DNA of 64,000 bases, from assembly GCF_015277775.1 (NCBI RefSeq), contig NZ_CP063849.1:7269501-7333500 (forward strand), read 5' to 3'. The notes beneath the pieces were generated by a model that saw only the letters and a list, made by a program, of their open reading frames with translations, was not told the DNA's origin and ran no database searches. This stretch comes from Paludibaculum fermentans (GTDB lineage: Bacteria > Acidobacteriota > Terriglobia > Bryobacterales > Bryobacteraceae). The position numbers and the translations under genes are program-made. Shown piece after piece: positions 26,848 to 36,177 of the stretch. Numbering within the stretch: the first letter of the stretch is position 1; each line of letters begins with the position of its first letter.

Positions 26848-27235
26848 CGGGCAGTCCTCCTGGAGAGTAGAAAGCGAACACAGTGTTTACCCTCGCCGCC
26901 AGCCGGCGAAAAAGCGCCGCGCAACGGTGCGGATGGCCTGGGTCTTCTCGGTGGCAGGCTTCTTCAAGCCGGGAGTAGCCCAGATTTTCTTTTGTATCCC
27001 AGTTTGCGGCTAGCGTAGCACATACCCAAAGGTCAGGTATTCATCCGCCCGTGTCCTCCCAGTACAGGCGGGAGGACGCGCTCGACAACAGGGAACTCCA
27101 CCTGAACCCTGACGAGACGTAAAACGCCAGGGCCATCCCTGTGAAGGCCGAACACCCCCTCCCAGCCCGCCGCCACACAAGCAGGTCTGGCACAGGTTAT
27201 GCTGCGAAGGAGGCGTCCAGCCTCAGGATACGCAG
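26848..27235. other. Intergenic region between divergent genes, with one inverted repeat
   Basis: No convincing gene. It contains the promoter side of both the minus-strand gene ending at 26847 and the plus-strand gene at 27236. The only structure I see is an 8-bp perfect inverted repeat (GTCCTCCC, 27053-27060, with GGGAGGAC, 27070-27077) around a 9-base loop. Confidence 0.4.
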
Positions 27236-28126
27236 ATGGAAATACCGGATATATTGCAAGCGATGGAAAGGTCCAGCGGCCCTTACGCGCGAGCCGCCGT
27301 CCAAGCCGCAGTGGAGCGCCGCGAAGAGATCACGCCGCAGTTGCTCCGAATCCTCGAAGAGACCACTGACCACGCGGTGGAACGCGATGCCGAAGGCGGC
27401 TACATGGCCCACCTCTACGCCATGTTCCTGTTGGCGCAGTTCCGCGAGCCGCGCGCCTATCCCCTCCTGGTGCGCTTCGCCTCCCTTCCCGGCGAACTGC
27501 TCGATTCCCTCTGTGGTGACTTCATCACGGAGAACCTCGGAAACGTGCTGGCTTCGGTCTGTGACGGTGACTTGCAGGGCATCCAGTCCCTGATCGAGAA
27601 CGAAGACGCCGCCGAGTATGCGCGCGGCGCGGCTTTGTGTAGTCTTTTGACCCTGGTGGCCAGCGGGCAGAAGAGCCGGGATGAGATCGTAGCCTATTTC
27701 GCTGAGCTGTTTCGAGGCCGCTTGCAACGAACGGCGTCCCATGTGTGGGACCAGTTGGTCTCCTGCGCCTGCGACCTGTATCCTGCGGAACTCCTCGACG
27801 AAATCCAGCGCGCATTTGAAAACGAACTCGTCGACCCCGGCTACATTGGCCTCGATAGTATCAGCAGCGACCTGGCACTGGGCCGGCAGCGGGTTCTTGC
27901 GCGGCTCGCTGACGATCCCCACCACCGCTTGGTCGATGGCTCCATCGCGGCAATGGAGCGTTGGACCTGCCTGGAGGATGACGGCGCGGCCGCTATCTGG
28001 CCGCCGCCCGGTGCCGGTGCATTCACCCCAGCTACTCAGATCATCCGCGAAGGTCCCAAGACCGGCAGGAACGATCCGTGTCCCTGCGGGAGTGGCCGGA
28101 AATACAAAAAATGCTGCGGAGGCTAA
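27236..28126 (+). CDS. DUF1186 and SEC-C motif protein
   Basis: Residues 1-240 are the all-helical, HEAT-like DUF1186 domain ([60 protein letters not shown]). The last 20 residues are a SEC-C zinc motif ([18 protein letters not shown]), the metal-binding tail known from SecA. Proteins with this architecture are widespread and uncharacterised, and the SEC-C tail suggests ribosome or protein-export contacts. The gene stands alone between two unrecognised minus-strand genes. Confidence 0.9.
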   Translation: MEIPDILQAMERSSGPYARAAVQAAVERREEITPQLLRILEETTDHAVERDAEGGYMAHLYAMFLLAQFREPRAYPLLVRFASLPGELLDSLCGDFITENLGNVLASVCDGDLQGIQSLIENEDAAEYARGAALCSLLTLVASGQKSRDEIVAYFAELFRGRLQRTASHVWDQLVSCACDLYPAELLDEIQRAFENELVDPGYIGLDSISSDLALGRQRVLARLADDPHHRLVDGSIAAMERWTCLEDDGAAAIWPPPGAGAFTPATQIIREGPKTGRNDPCPCGSGRKYKKCCGG

Positions 28127-28267
28127 GCCGCCGCGCCGGGCAGGCCCCTGCTGTTCTGAGGATTCCCGCCGAGGCACTCGGCCCGCTTCTCAGGACTCGT
28201 CAAGTCCCGTCCGTGTCCACCTCCGCACCCCATCCCAACGGCGCGGAAGAGGCCTCGCCACCCGCTC

Positions 28268-29359
28268 TCACCACGACAGCGTCGGCAGCGAAGCCTGCCG
28301 CGGCATCTTTGTGTGCTGGCCGAACGTGTGTTCGGCAATGTCTTCTCCGTCGCGAGTAGCCGTGCCGATCGTCGCCTGCGTGGTCGCCGGACTCGGGTAG
28401 CACGTCACCACCACCAGGTCGTTCAACAGCGAACACGCCAAAACCACCACGACGTGGTCGATGGCCTGCGTCGACTTGGTGAAGGTCCCCGTCAACTGCC
28501 GCCGGTTTAAGGGATTCGTATCGGACTTCCGGTCCAGCGTTTGGGCAGCGTCATACGCCACGTTTTTCTGGTTCGCGACATTCTGGAAATGCCGCGCTAC
28601 CGCCAGCACGGCCGTCTTCGAGAAAATCCCGACGGTGGTGCCGCCGTTGTGCCCCCGCTCCTTCAAAGTCTTCAGCACGGCGAGCCCCGCCTCCGACAGC
28701 AAGGCAGCCGTCAGGTGCATCACCATCGACTCGGAATCTTCAAACATCGTGTGCGTCGATTTGGCCGGAACCATGGGCACCGCCGCCGTGAGCTGTGCGC
28801 CCCGCCCCTGGAAGATCTTAATCACGCCATGCTCACACACATAGTCCGCCGCATTCAGTGCCCCAATCGCCCCGGGACCGGCGATGTCCACATCGAGAGG
28901 CTTCCCTTTTCCACCCGGCGGGAACTTCTTGATGTAGTACCGGACGCCAAACGTAGGGTCGATCCCCGGCAGAATGCCCAACCCGGTCCGTTCGTTGTAC
29001 TGGTTCGAGAGCGGCAGGCGGCTCGCATCCTGCATCACCTGACTCTTCCGCGTGTTGAGGTCGAGACCGTGATACGCCCCCGGCTGGTACCTCGTCAGTG
29101 CGTTGCCCGCCCCCGGAAAAAGGTGCGAGTCGTACGCCCACTCCCGTTCCTTCTGTTGCCGCAACTGATCCACGGGCAGCCCCAACACATTCACCGTGAT
29201 CTTCGCAGGATCCAGTCGAAAGCCGTCGCAAGTATGCAGGTGCGCGTGCGACGTCTCAGCGGACGTGGGCTGTTCCATCAGCATGTCCAGCACCTGCGAA
29301 CACTTGAGCGTCTTGCTCAGTACCTTCTGGTAGAAATAACTGACTTTGGTGGCCGCCAT
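28268..29359 (-). CDS. Unrecognised 363-aa protein
   Basis: ATG 29359 (MAATKVSYFYQKVLSKTLKC) is preceded on the minus strand by AAGGAGG, which decides the start against a longer frame. The product has no signal peptide. It opens with a short helix, then HAHLHTCDGFRLDPAKITVN, a Pro/Gly-rich middle (FPPGGKGKPLDVDIAGPGAI) and a C-terminal beta-rich region with VVVVLACSLLNDLVVVTCYP. The HxHxH stretch could bind metal, but I recognise no family. It faces away from the DUF1186 gene. Confidence 0.55.
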   Translation of the reverse strand: MAATKVSYFYQKVLSKTLKCSQVLDMLMEQPTSAETSHAHLHTCDGFRLDPAKITVNVLGLPVDQLRQQKEREWAYDSHLFPGAGNALTRYQPGAYHGLDLNTRKSQVMQDASRLPLSNQYNERTGLGILPGIDPTFGVRYYIKKFPPGGKGKPLDVDIAGPGAIGALNAADYVCEHGVIKIFQGRGAQLTAAVPMVPAKSTHTMFEDSESMVMHLTAALLSEAGLAVLKTLKERGHNGGTTVGIFSKTAVLAVARHFQNVANQKNVAYDAAQTLDRKSDTNPLNRRQLTGTFTKSTQAIDHVVVVLACSLLNDLVVVTCYPSPATTQATIGTATRDGEDIAEHTFGQHTKMPRQASLPTLSW

Positions 29360-29862
29360 GCCCCTCCTTGAGAGTGCGCCCAGTATAACCTGCAGGTACT
29401 TTGGCGTACAGAATATCTTGCAGCGCCCGGCCCGCCGGAATCCGCACCCGGCCGGCCCGCCGGCAGAGCGTTGATCCCCATCACATGGACACATCGCTAC
29501 CCCAAATCGCTACCATGGAAACACGGCTGCCCCTCGCCGTAGGACGGCGCCGGTTTCCGGCCGATTCGCCGGCTCAAGGGCAACGAATCTCGCGCCCGAA
29601 CGTAGCTGTTTTAACACCGCGCGGGTCTTGGTTAGAGAGTGACTGCGCATAGCAGCCCGGCCCTGCCGGACGCGGACTGCGCCTGGCGCGTTGTCAGCCA
29701 GGGACCCTCCAGGGCGGTGCCAAGTCCCAGCGGAGAATTCCTCGTTCAACTGCGCTGAAGACCGGGCCAGTCCTCAGTCGGCTGCCGGCTGAATACGGGA
29801 ATTGTGTGCGCATGATTGGATCTGGCGAAATGCTGGGCCATTCCGGTGGGTTGGTTCGGTTT
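29360..29862. other. Intergenic region, nothing recognised
   Basis: About 500 bases between a minus-strand and a plus-strand gene. I see no coding sequence with a plausible start and no strong repeat. It must hold the promoters of both flanking genes. ATG 29806 is an alternative start for the gene annotated from 29863. Confidence 0.35.
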
Positions 29863-31360
29863 ATGACATCGTTTCTGCGGCGAAATTCGGTGACTCTGCT
29901 GGCTCTGCTGGCTGCTGCGTACTCAGTCCTGTGGATCTGGGGCGGCAGCCGGGAGGGCTTCACCCATGACGACCTGATGAATCTCAACTGGGCGATCGCC
30001 CAGCCCTGGCGCAAACTGCTGCTCGATTGTGTTCTCATCTGGCAGCCCGCCCAGCCCGTCCGCCCGTTGGGTGAGGCGGCCTACCGGCTACTCTGGGAGC
30101 TGTTTCACTTCGACCCCTTTCCCTTCCGCTGTGTGCCTTGCCCTCATCGCCATCAACACCGCGCTGTGCTTCCTGCTGGCCCGCTTCCTCATTGGGAACA
30201 CCCTGTGGGCCTTGGCTGTGGCTTGGTTTCTGGCCTATCACGGCTCCTTTTGGGGGATGTACTGCAACACGGGCGTCATCTTCGACATCCTGGCGGTGAC
30301 CTGCTACTCTCTCGCCCTGCTGACGGCCTCGTGGAAGCCCCGGACTCTCCCCGCAAACTGCGGCCGTCTGCTGCTGATCCTCCTGCTGGCCGCCGCCGCC
30401 CTCAACTCGAAAGAGATTGCCGTCAGCCTCCCCGCCGCGCTGGGCGTGCTGCTGCTGCTGGAGCACCGGTCAGCCGCGCCGGGCGTCGACCCCGGTTCCC
30501 GTCGCCTGTGGTGGAATCTCGCCAGCCTGTTGCTCGTGGCCGGCGTAACCGCCTTGTTCGTGTTTGGCCGGGTCCTTGCCCAAGGCGGCATTGAAGGCGT
30601 GCCCGGCTACCATCTGGCGCTCAGCGCCACCCAGTTCGGAGCGAATTGGAGCGGGTTCCTCTCCGCACTCTTCTACGACAAGGTGGCCTGGACCCCTCCG
30701 GCCGCGGTCGGAGTGTTCGTGGCCGCCCTCGCCGTGCTCGCCGCTCTGCGCTGGTTCCGCGAACTCCTGTTCCTCCTTCTCTCCGTGGTCAGCTTCCTGC
30801 CCATGGCGTTCATCCTCCCCCGCGGACTGGACGCATCGTTCCTATCCGTCTTCTGGCTGATGGTGGCCATCGGCTGCGCGTTCAACCGGACGCCTCATTC
30901 CCCCTCCTGGCTCAAGCCGCTGCCCTTCGCGCTCATTCTGGCCGTGACCGCCTCGCAGGCGACCCTCGGACGAATCAGCTTCCCGCAGTTCCAGCAAGAG
31001 TCCCGCGCCATTCAGCTTGCCTACAGCGGGATCAGAGCGGCGACGGGAGAAGTGCGCGATCGCAGCGCTCTCGCATTTGTGGAGGATCCCTTTGCGCCCC
31101 GCTTCCCCTGGGCCACCACCTTCATGGTCCTGCTGGCCACCCAGAAAGACGGTCTCAGCATCGTCCGGCCGGAAGACATCGCAGCCCGGCGGTCGGACGT
31201 TCCGCCCGGTCAGGCCTACGACCTCGTCCTGCTGGTGACCAAATCCTACGACGTGCTGCGCTGTACCGGGCTGGAAGGGCGTCCCCTCACCATGGAGGAT
31301 CTTTCCGCGAAGAGCTACGTCTGCCCGGCGGCCGCCCCCTCCTCGAAGCGGGCATTTTAG
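29863..31360 (+). pseudogene. Polytopic membrane protein (glycosyltransferase-like), frameshifted
   Basis: The N-terminal part (MTSFLRRNSVTLLALLAAAY, then GGSREGFTHDDLMNLNWAIA) has the first span and the acidic DD motif expected in the first loop of GT-C type (PMT/ArnT-like) glycosyltransferases. It reads in one frame to about 30130 (WELFHFDPFPFR). The continuation (AVCLALIAINTALCFLLARF onward, about ten spans to 31360) is in another frame. One small indel near 30125-30135 joins them into a protein of about 500 aa. The periplasmic C-terminus (AYDLVLLVTKSYDVLRCTG) is intact. It is either a young pseudogene or a sequence error. Confidence 0.6.
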
Positions 31361-31429
31361 AGTTCGACGGGCAGGGTTCGTTGGCCCAGTCCTGGGGCCG
31401 TCTAGACCCGCCGCTTGCAGCCCCTCCCC

Positions 31430-31573
31430 GCGACTTCTCGCCCATTTTTCCCTCCCCGCCGAAAGCAGTTCCGCCGTTCGAAAAATATCCTTCCTTTCGA
31501 ATCAATCAGTTGCGGAAAAAGGCCCCAAAATCTTTGGGACTGTCTTGTATAACCTTGCCCCAGGAGAACAAGT
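31430..31573 (+). promoter_or_regulatory. Conserved leader of the split-terminase cassette (copy 1)
   Basis: This non-coding stretch aligns along its length with 54540-54687. Shared blocks are CGACTTCTC, CCCATTT, AGCAGTTC, the palindrome arms TTCGAAA (31477-31483) and TTTCGAA (31495-31501) with an 11-base spacer in both copies, CGAATCAATC, TGTATAAC (probable -10 box) and a GGAGAACAA ribosome site directly before ATG. Spacer bases differ while arms and spacing are kept, the pattern expected of a selected protein-binding operator or hairpin. A second small hairpin (CCCAAA, TTTGGG) lies before the -10 box in this copy only. Confidence 0.7.
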
Positions 31574-32041
31574 ATGCAGATTTTCAGTCAGACTACGGAA
31601 GACTTTGTACCGTCGCGCCGCTTGGCGAAGACGGCCGGCGCCGGCCCTCTCGCGGGCGACGCCTCGGACAACCTCATCACGTGCATCGAGGATCCGTCGC
31701 TCTATTCCTCACTGCGCGACGACGTCCACCAGCACTTCAACCCGACAACCCGCTTTGAGCAGCATTTGGCCGACGCCATCGCCGAGGAGCTCTGGCGCAA
31801 AGCCCGCTATTCCCTCGTCGAAACCACCGCTCTCACCGTGGCCATCGAGCGCGATTGGGAGACCGTCCAACAGTCCTGCCCCGACGCCGACCCCTCTTAC
31901 CGCACCTACGTCGCCTTCCGGAACCTGGACGCCCGCGACACCGCCTGTGTCCGCGCCAGCCAGGACTCCGAGACCCGCGCCTGGCGCCGCAGCCGTGCCG
32001 ATGTTGCCACCCTCCAGGCCCTCAGGAGCAAACCCCGCTGA
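31574..32041 (+). CDS. Small cassette protein A (155 aa), unknown function
   Basis: Its first 60 residues align with the 84-aa protein at 54688: MQ-x-F start, a D-x-V/M-x-S-R patch, then LITCI and LRDDVHQ. The rest (about 62-145) is helical and charged (FEQHLADAIAEELWRKARYS, LVETTALTVAIERDWETVQQ). It resembles the C-terminal helices of the small STGPRT-x-x-GK proteins common in Acidobacteria and Planctomycetes, but has no STGPRT box. The stop region and the CACCGGGAACC linker to the next gene are also conserved with the second cassette. Function is unknown. Confidence 0.65.
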   Translation: MQIFSQTTEDFVPSRRLAKTAGAGPLAGDASDNLITCIEDPSLYSSLRDDVHQHFNPTTRFEQHLADAIAEELWRKARYSLVETTALTVAIERDWETVQQSCPDADPSYRTYVAFRNLDARDTACVRASQDSETRAWRRSRADVATLQALRSKPR

Positions 32042-32151
32042 CCCCAGCCACCGGGAACCACCGCCATGACTAGACCCCCATGCCCCGCGCTCCGCCGCTG
32101 CCCGAGCCCCGCGGCCACCCCGCAAACCCTCCAGGCCAATGGAGTACTCCC

Positions 32152-33045
32152 ATGGCGCTCATGAGATGGAATGACAAAACCGCCCGGCTGTTTCGCCTCT
32201 TGCCGCTCGGCAGCCAGGCCCCCGCCCCGTCCCGGGCGGCCGCGCCCCCTCTGCCCTCGCAATGGGTCCGCGACACCTTTCACTTCACGCCGGACCCCGC
32301 CCAAACCGCGGTCCTCGATACCCCCGCCCGCCGCGTCCTCCTCTGCTGCACGCGCCAGTGGGGCAAATCCACCGTCACGGTCCTCATGGCCCTCTATCAC
32401 GCCTTCAACGCGCCGGAATCCCTCACGCTCTGCGTGAGCCCGGCTCTCCGCCAAAGCCGGATCTTCCTCCAGAAGGCCGCCCGCTTCCTTCGCCGCGCCG
32501 GTGTCCCTTACACCCGCGACCCTCGCGATCCGCTCTCGCTCCTCCTCCCCAACGGCTCCGCCCTCATCGGCCTTCCGGCCCGCGAAGGCAACATCCGCGG
32601 CTTCGACAACGTCTCGTTCCTCATCCTCGACGAGGCGGCCAAAATCCCGGACGAGGTCTATACCGCCGTCCGCCCCACGCGCGCCGTCTCCGACGGCCGC
32701 CTCTGGCTCCTCTCCACGCCCGCTGGCCAGTCCGGCTTCTTCTTCCGCGAATGGCACGACCCCGCCGCCGGCTGGGCCCGCTTCACCGTCAAGGCCACCG
32801 CCTGCCCGCGCATCCATCCGGACTTCCTCGCCGCCGAACGCCGCGCCCTCGGCGAACACGACTTCGCCCAGGAGTACCTCTGCGAATTCCGACCCTCCCA
32901 GCATCAGCTCATCCCGCGCGACCTCATCGATCACGCCGTCGTCCCGGGCGAGACCTGCTTCGACGAACACGACGGAGCCCTGCTGTCCGGCCCGGACCCC
33001 GATGCCGGTTCGGCCGCCTCGGAATGGGAGGAGCCCGCCGCCTGA
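32152..33045 (+). CDS. Terminase large-subunit ATPase domain (stand-alone)
   Basis: The product (297 aa from ATG 32152) is the N-terminal motor half of a phage large terminase. It has an adenine-side segment (FHFTPDPAQTAVLDTPARRV), a Walker A variant CTRQWGKST (Lys about 72), Walker B FLILDEAAKI (Asp160-Glu161) and a coupling motif LWLLSTP, then FFFREWHDP and FAQEYLCEF. In phages this engine packs DNA into capsids. Here the nuclease half is a separate downstream gene (35-base gap) and no portal, capsid or small-terminase gene is present. It is probably a domesticated DNA translocase; its role is unknown. Confidence 0.85.
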   Translation: MALMRWNDKTARLFRLLPLGSQAPAPSRAAAPPLPSQWVRDTFHFTPDPAQTAVLDTPARRVLLCCTRQWGKSTVTVLMALYHAFNAPESLTLCVSPALRQSRIFLQKAARFLRRAGVPYTRDPRDPLSLLLPNGSALIGLPAREGNIRGFDNVSFLILDEAAKIPDEVYTAVRPTRAVSDGRLWLLSTPAGQSGFFFREWHDPAAGWARFTVKATACPRIHPDFLAAERRALGEHDFAQEYLCEFRPSQHQLIPRDLIDHAVVPGETCFDEHDGALLSGPDPDAGSAASEWEEPAA

Positions 33046-33079
33046 AGCCCTCCCTTCAGGCACTCACCAGGGAATCCCT

Positions 33080-33742
33080 ATGCGCAAACCAATCCCCCAC
33101 TCCACCTATCATCTCGGGCTCGACCTCGGCTTCAGCCGCAACCCCTCCGCCCTGGCCTGTCTGGAAGACCTCACCCGGCCCACGGGCGAGTTCGATCACA
33201 TCTACCGCGTGCAGAAGACGGAGACGGTGCTGGTCCTCCGCGCCATCTTCCGGCTGCCGCTGCGCACGCCCTATGCGGACATCCCGGCCTTCCTTGCGAA
33301 CTACCTGGAGCGCCTGGACGCCCGCACGCCTCACTACCGGCCCGTGAAACATCTGGCCGTCGACGCCACGGGCGTGGGCATGCCCGTGGTGGAGCACCTC
33401 CAGCGCGCCGGCCTCCCCGTCCGCCTGGAGCCCATCGTGATCACCAGTGGCGAATCCGTGGGCCAACTCGCGCATGCGGTCTCGGTGCCCCGCAGCGCGC
33501 TGCTCCACAACCTGCGAGTCCAGTTGGAAACGCAGGCCCTGCGCATCCCGGCCGGCCTCCCCAACCTCCCGGACCTCTACACCGAACTGGGCGGCCTGGG
33601 CGATCCCAAAGCCGCAACCCCGGACGACATGGCCTTCGCCCTGGCCTTAGCCGCCTGGAGCGCCCGGCCACACCCCTACGTCGGAGAGAGGGACCACGCC
33701 CTGCCTGTCCACCTGGGAGGCCCCAAACCGAGGCTCTTTTGA
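33080..33742 (+). CDS. Terminase-type RNase H-fold nuclease (stand-alone)
   Basis: The 220-aa protein has the three acidic positions of the terminase C-terminal nuclease: Asp15 (YHLGLDLGFSRNPSALACLE), Asp95 (HLAVDATGVGMPVVEHL) and Asp182/183 (TPDDMAFALALA). The strand order fits the RNase H/RuvC-like fold of Terminase_6C. It would complete the ATPase encoded just upstream, so a normally single large terminase is split in two genes. ATG 33080 is the only reasonable start. Longer frames in this register from 32501 run through the ATPase gene and are ignored. Confidence 0.75.
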   Translation: MRKPIPHSTYHLGLDLGFSRNPSALACLEDLTRPTGEFDHIYRVQKTETVLVLRAIFRLPLRTPYADIPAFLANYLERLDARTPHYRPVKHLAVDATGVGMPVVEHLQRAGLPVRLEPIVITSGESVGQLAHAVSVPRSALLHNLRVQLETQALRIPAGLPNLPDLYTELGGLGDPKAATPDDMAFALALAAWSARPHPYVGERDHALPVHLGGPKPRLF

Positions 33743-33826
33743 AAAAGCCGCAGTACCCAAACTGCACGGGTGGATGGGGCCGGCTCCATCCGCATGTGGG
33801 GTGGGCTTCAGCCTTCAGCCCATTCC

Positions 33827-34657
33827 TTACTGCCCCTGCCCGGCAGCCGGGTAAGGCACGATCTCATCTTTCGCTTCTGGAGGGTCAAAGATGCGCTGAT
33901 CCCGCACCACCACACTGGTCCGAAAGACCAGCGCTTTGCCCCCGGTCGCGCGGCTCCGGGCCGGGTCGAGGGTTTTGTAGAACCGCGCCCACGGGAAGCC
34001 CGAATTCACACTGTCATATCGGGTATCGACCCGGACCATGAGCCGCAGCGCCGGGCCGCTGAGGTCATAGACCCACAGGCTGCCCTCCGAAACCGCATTC
34101 GCGCCACCGGAGGCATCCACCAGCAACTCCGGTTGCCCATCGCCGGTGACGTCGACAAAGGTGCCCCGGTCGATCGTCAGGTTGGAGCCTTCCAGGTAAG
34201 CCACCGCCGCCTTCCATTGCCCGCGCTCCTGGGTCAACAGGGCGACTTTCCCCATGAATCCGCATTGATTGCAGTGGTCGATATCCGGAAAGGTATAGGT
34301 CAAAAGCAGGACGTATTGGGGACCGCCCGCCGGCCGGGCCCGCGTCACGGTTTCCACTTGCACGAACCGCCGGGAGCCGGGCGGTCCCTCGTCCAGCACC
34401 GAGGTGGCCACCGTCAACTCCTCGGCGACTGGCGGCGCGATGACCTGAAAACACGGCAGCAGCGGCCGGCTGGCACCGCCGCGGCTCGCTTCCACCGGCC
34501 GCGGTTCGCAGCGGCTCTCGGGCATGCTCCGGACACTCGCCCTGGGAAAACTCGCCTGGACCAGTTCCTCCAGCAGGTTGGGATTTAACTCATCCCCCGC
34601 CATCGCCGGCATCGCTAGAATTGCCGCGAGCCCGGCCGTCACCCATTTCAGTCGCAT
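33827..34657 (-). CDS. Secreted protein with FG-GAP/VCBS-like segment
   Basis: I start at ATG 34657, giving a clean signal peptide (MRLKWVTAGLAAILAMPAMA); ATG 34672 is an alternative. The mature part contains TFVDVTGDGQPELLVDASGG, the D-x-D-G-x-x-D/E-L pattern of calcium-binding FG-GAP/VCBS strands, and a HCNQCGF cysteine pair. It is probably periplasmic. The function is unknown, and it converges with the terminase cassette, so it is not part of that operon. Confidence 0.65.
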   Translation of the reverse strand: MRLKWVTAGLAAILAMPAMAGDELNPNLLEELVQASFPRASVRSMPESRCEPRPVEASRGGASRPLLPCFQVIAPPVAEELTVATSVLDEGPPGSRRFVQVETVTRARPAGGPQYVLLLTYTFPDIDHCNQCGFMGKVALLTQERGQWKAAVAYLEGSNLTIDRGTFVDVTGDGQPELLVDASGGANAVSEGSLWVYDLSGPALRLMVRVDTRYDSVNSGFPWARFYKTLDPARSRATGGKALVFRTSVVVRDQRIFDPPEAKDEIVPYPAAGQGQ

Positions 34658-35167
34658 TGCTACAAATATCATCCGCCTTTGATTGCGGATAGTCGAGCAG
34701 GCGCATCCCTCATTTCACGGCCCGAATCTCCTCAGTCTGTCGGATGCCGCCACTATCCGCCGCGGGAGTTCCATCCGTTGCAGCGCCTCCCTGGGGGGAA
34801 TGCCGCCTGCGCCGAGGCTGGTCCGCGATGATCCTCCTCCCTCGGCTCTCCGCCCTCGCGGGGCCTCTGGCTGTCGATGGTGATCGTGACATGCGTCGGG
34901 TCCGTCGATGCAGCGCCTCGCGTGGCAACTCCCAGCGAATGGAGAGATACGATACATCTCTTCAATGGCAATCCTCCGCTATTATGGGATCCCTAGATCA
35001 AAAAAAGATACGGAGCGCCGGGGAAAGACGCCGTGGGGGAGTTCTATACGACCGAGCGGCGATGGCGCGGAGAGCGCAACTTTCCACTCGGCGCGGCACT
35101 AGAATGAGGAAGTGCGGGTGGTCGGTCCCGGCCGCCCGGGAGATGGGGCCAGTCAGGGAGGCAGGCA
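34658..35167. other. Intergenic region, nothing recognised
   Basis: About 500 bases without a supportable gene, as the open frames lack starts and family features. It must include the promoter of the minus-strand gene and that of the YciI-like gene, whose ribosome site (GGGAGGCAGGC) lies at its right end. Confidence 0.35.
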
Positions 35168-35569
35168 ATGCGCGTGATGGTACTCGTAAAGGCGACCGAG
35201 GAGAGCGAGAAGGGATTTCACCCCACGCCCGAGGCGATGCAGATGATGGAAGAGATGGGCAAGTTCAACGAGGAGTTGAGCCAGGCCGGCATCCTGCGAG
35301 CGGCCGACGGCCTCAAGCCCTCGGCCCACGGCAAGCGCGTTGCCTTCGATGGCACCCGCCGCGCGGTCACCGACGGCCCCTTCGCCGAAGCCCGCGAGTT
35401 GATCGCCGGCTACTGGCTCTGGGAGGTGAAGGACATGGACGAAGCGGTCGCCTGGGTCAAGCGCTGCCCGAATCCGATGCCGGGCCCCAGCGTCATCGAA
35501 ATCCGGCCCCTCTACGAAATGGCGGACTGGGAGCAGGAATTTGGCTCCGCCGGTCCCGGTAATTCCTGA
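35168..35569 (+). CDS. YciI-family (YCII-related) protein
   Basis: This 133-aa protein has the family shape: MRVMVLVKATEESEKG, then FNEELSQAGILRAADGLKPS, the TDGPFAEARELIAGYWLWEV core and a closing CPNPMPGPSVIEIRPLYEM. In Acidobacteria such dimeric ferredoxin-like proteins often accompany ECF sigma factors, but none is adjacent here. The catalytic role is unknown for this subgroup. Confidence 0.9.
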   Translation: MRVMVLVKATEESEKGFHPTPEAMQMMEEMGKFNEELSQAGILRAADGLKPSAHGKRVAFDGTRRAVTDGPFAEARELIAGYWLWEVKDMDEAVAWVKRCPNPMPGPSVIEIRPLYEMADWEQEFGSAGPGNS

Positions 35570-36177
35570 CCGGGCACTCTCGCCGAAAACCCCACTGCGC
35601 CCATGCGCGGAGCAATTCCAGGGCAGTCCGCAAGGGAATCCCCATGCCCCCAAGGCCCGCCAAACCGGAGGAAGCCGCAAATTGAGCCGCGAATGTAAAT
35701 GAGCGGATAGCCACCGAAAGGCTCCACTCAGGCAGTCTCGCGACCCTTTGCCAGCGTGTCTTCAAGGGAGTCCCCATGGCCCTGCGGGCCGCCAAAGCGG
35801 AGGAAGCCGCCCCCACATCCCCAGTCCCAGAGCGAAGCGACGGGCTACGCGGGCGTCCTCAGCGGAGGGGTGTGCCAACGGCCAGCCCGTATCCGGCCAA
35901 GATTCTACTGTCCCGGTCGGAACGCCGCGGTTTGGCGCAATGGGCCAGGCTTGCGGGAAATGGGACCGATGGGGAGCGACCCCAGCCCTGCAAGGCCGGT
36001 CAGCTTGCCCTGTCAGGAACGCAAAAGGGGATTGCCCGTTCGAAAAGGGTTTTTTACTGCGAGCGTTTCAATTCTTGCGCGTGACGGTCATTTTCAGTTA
36101 CGGCCATCCTGAGGGGCCCCGCAATTCAGCTAGAATCGTCATTTGTTCATCTGATTCAACCGCGAACGGAGGTGGAT
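35570..36177. repeat. Repeat-rich intergenic region
   Basis: No gene is supported. Two related blocks, CAAGGGAATCCCCATG at about 35630 and CAAGGGAGTCCCCATG at about 35761, each continue with GCCGCCAAA/CCGCCAAAC and CGGAGGAAGCCGC, giving a direct repeat of about 130 bases. The dispersed GAGCCGCGAATGTAAATGAG element with GCGGATAGCCACC lies at 35684-35715 and matches 22174-22205. The right end carries the GGAGG ribosome site for the ankyrin gene. Confidence 0.55.

Noticed and set aside
31430-33742. Prophage
   Set aside because: Apart from the terminase halves there is no portal, capsid, tail, lysis or integrase gene nearby.
36030-36080. Possible third copy of the cassette leader (TTCGAAAA ... 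TTTCAA)
   Set aside because: The second arm is incomplete, the spacing differs, and neither the TGTATAAC box nor a small-ORF N-terminus follows.
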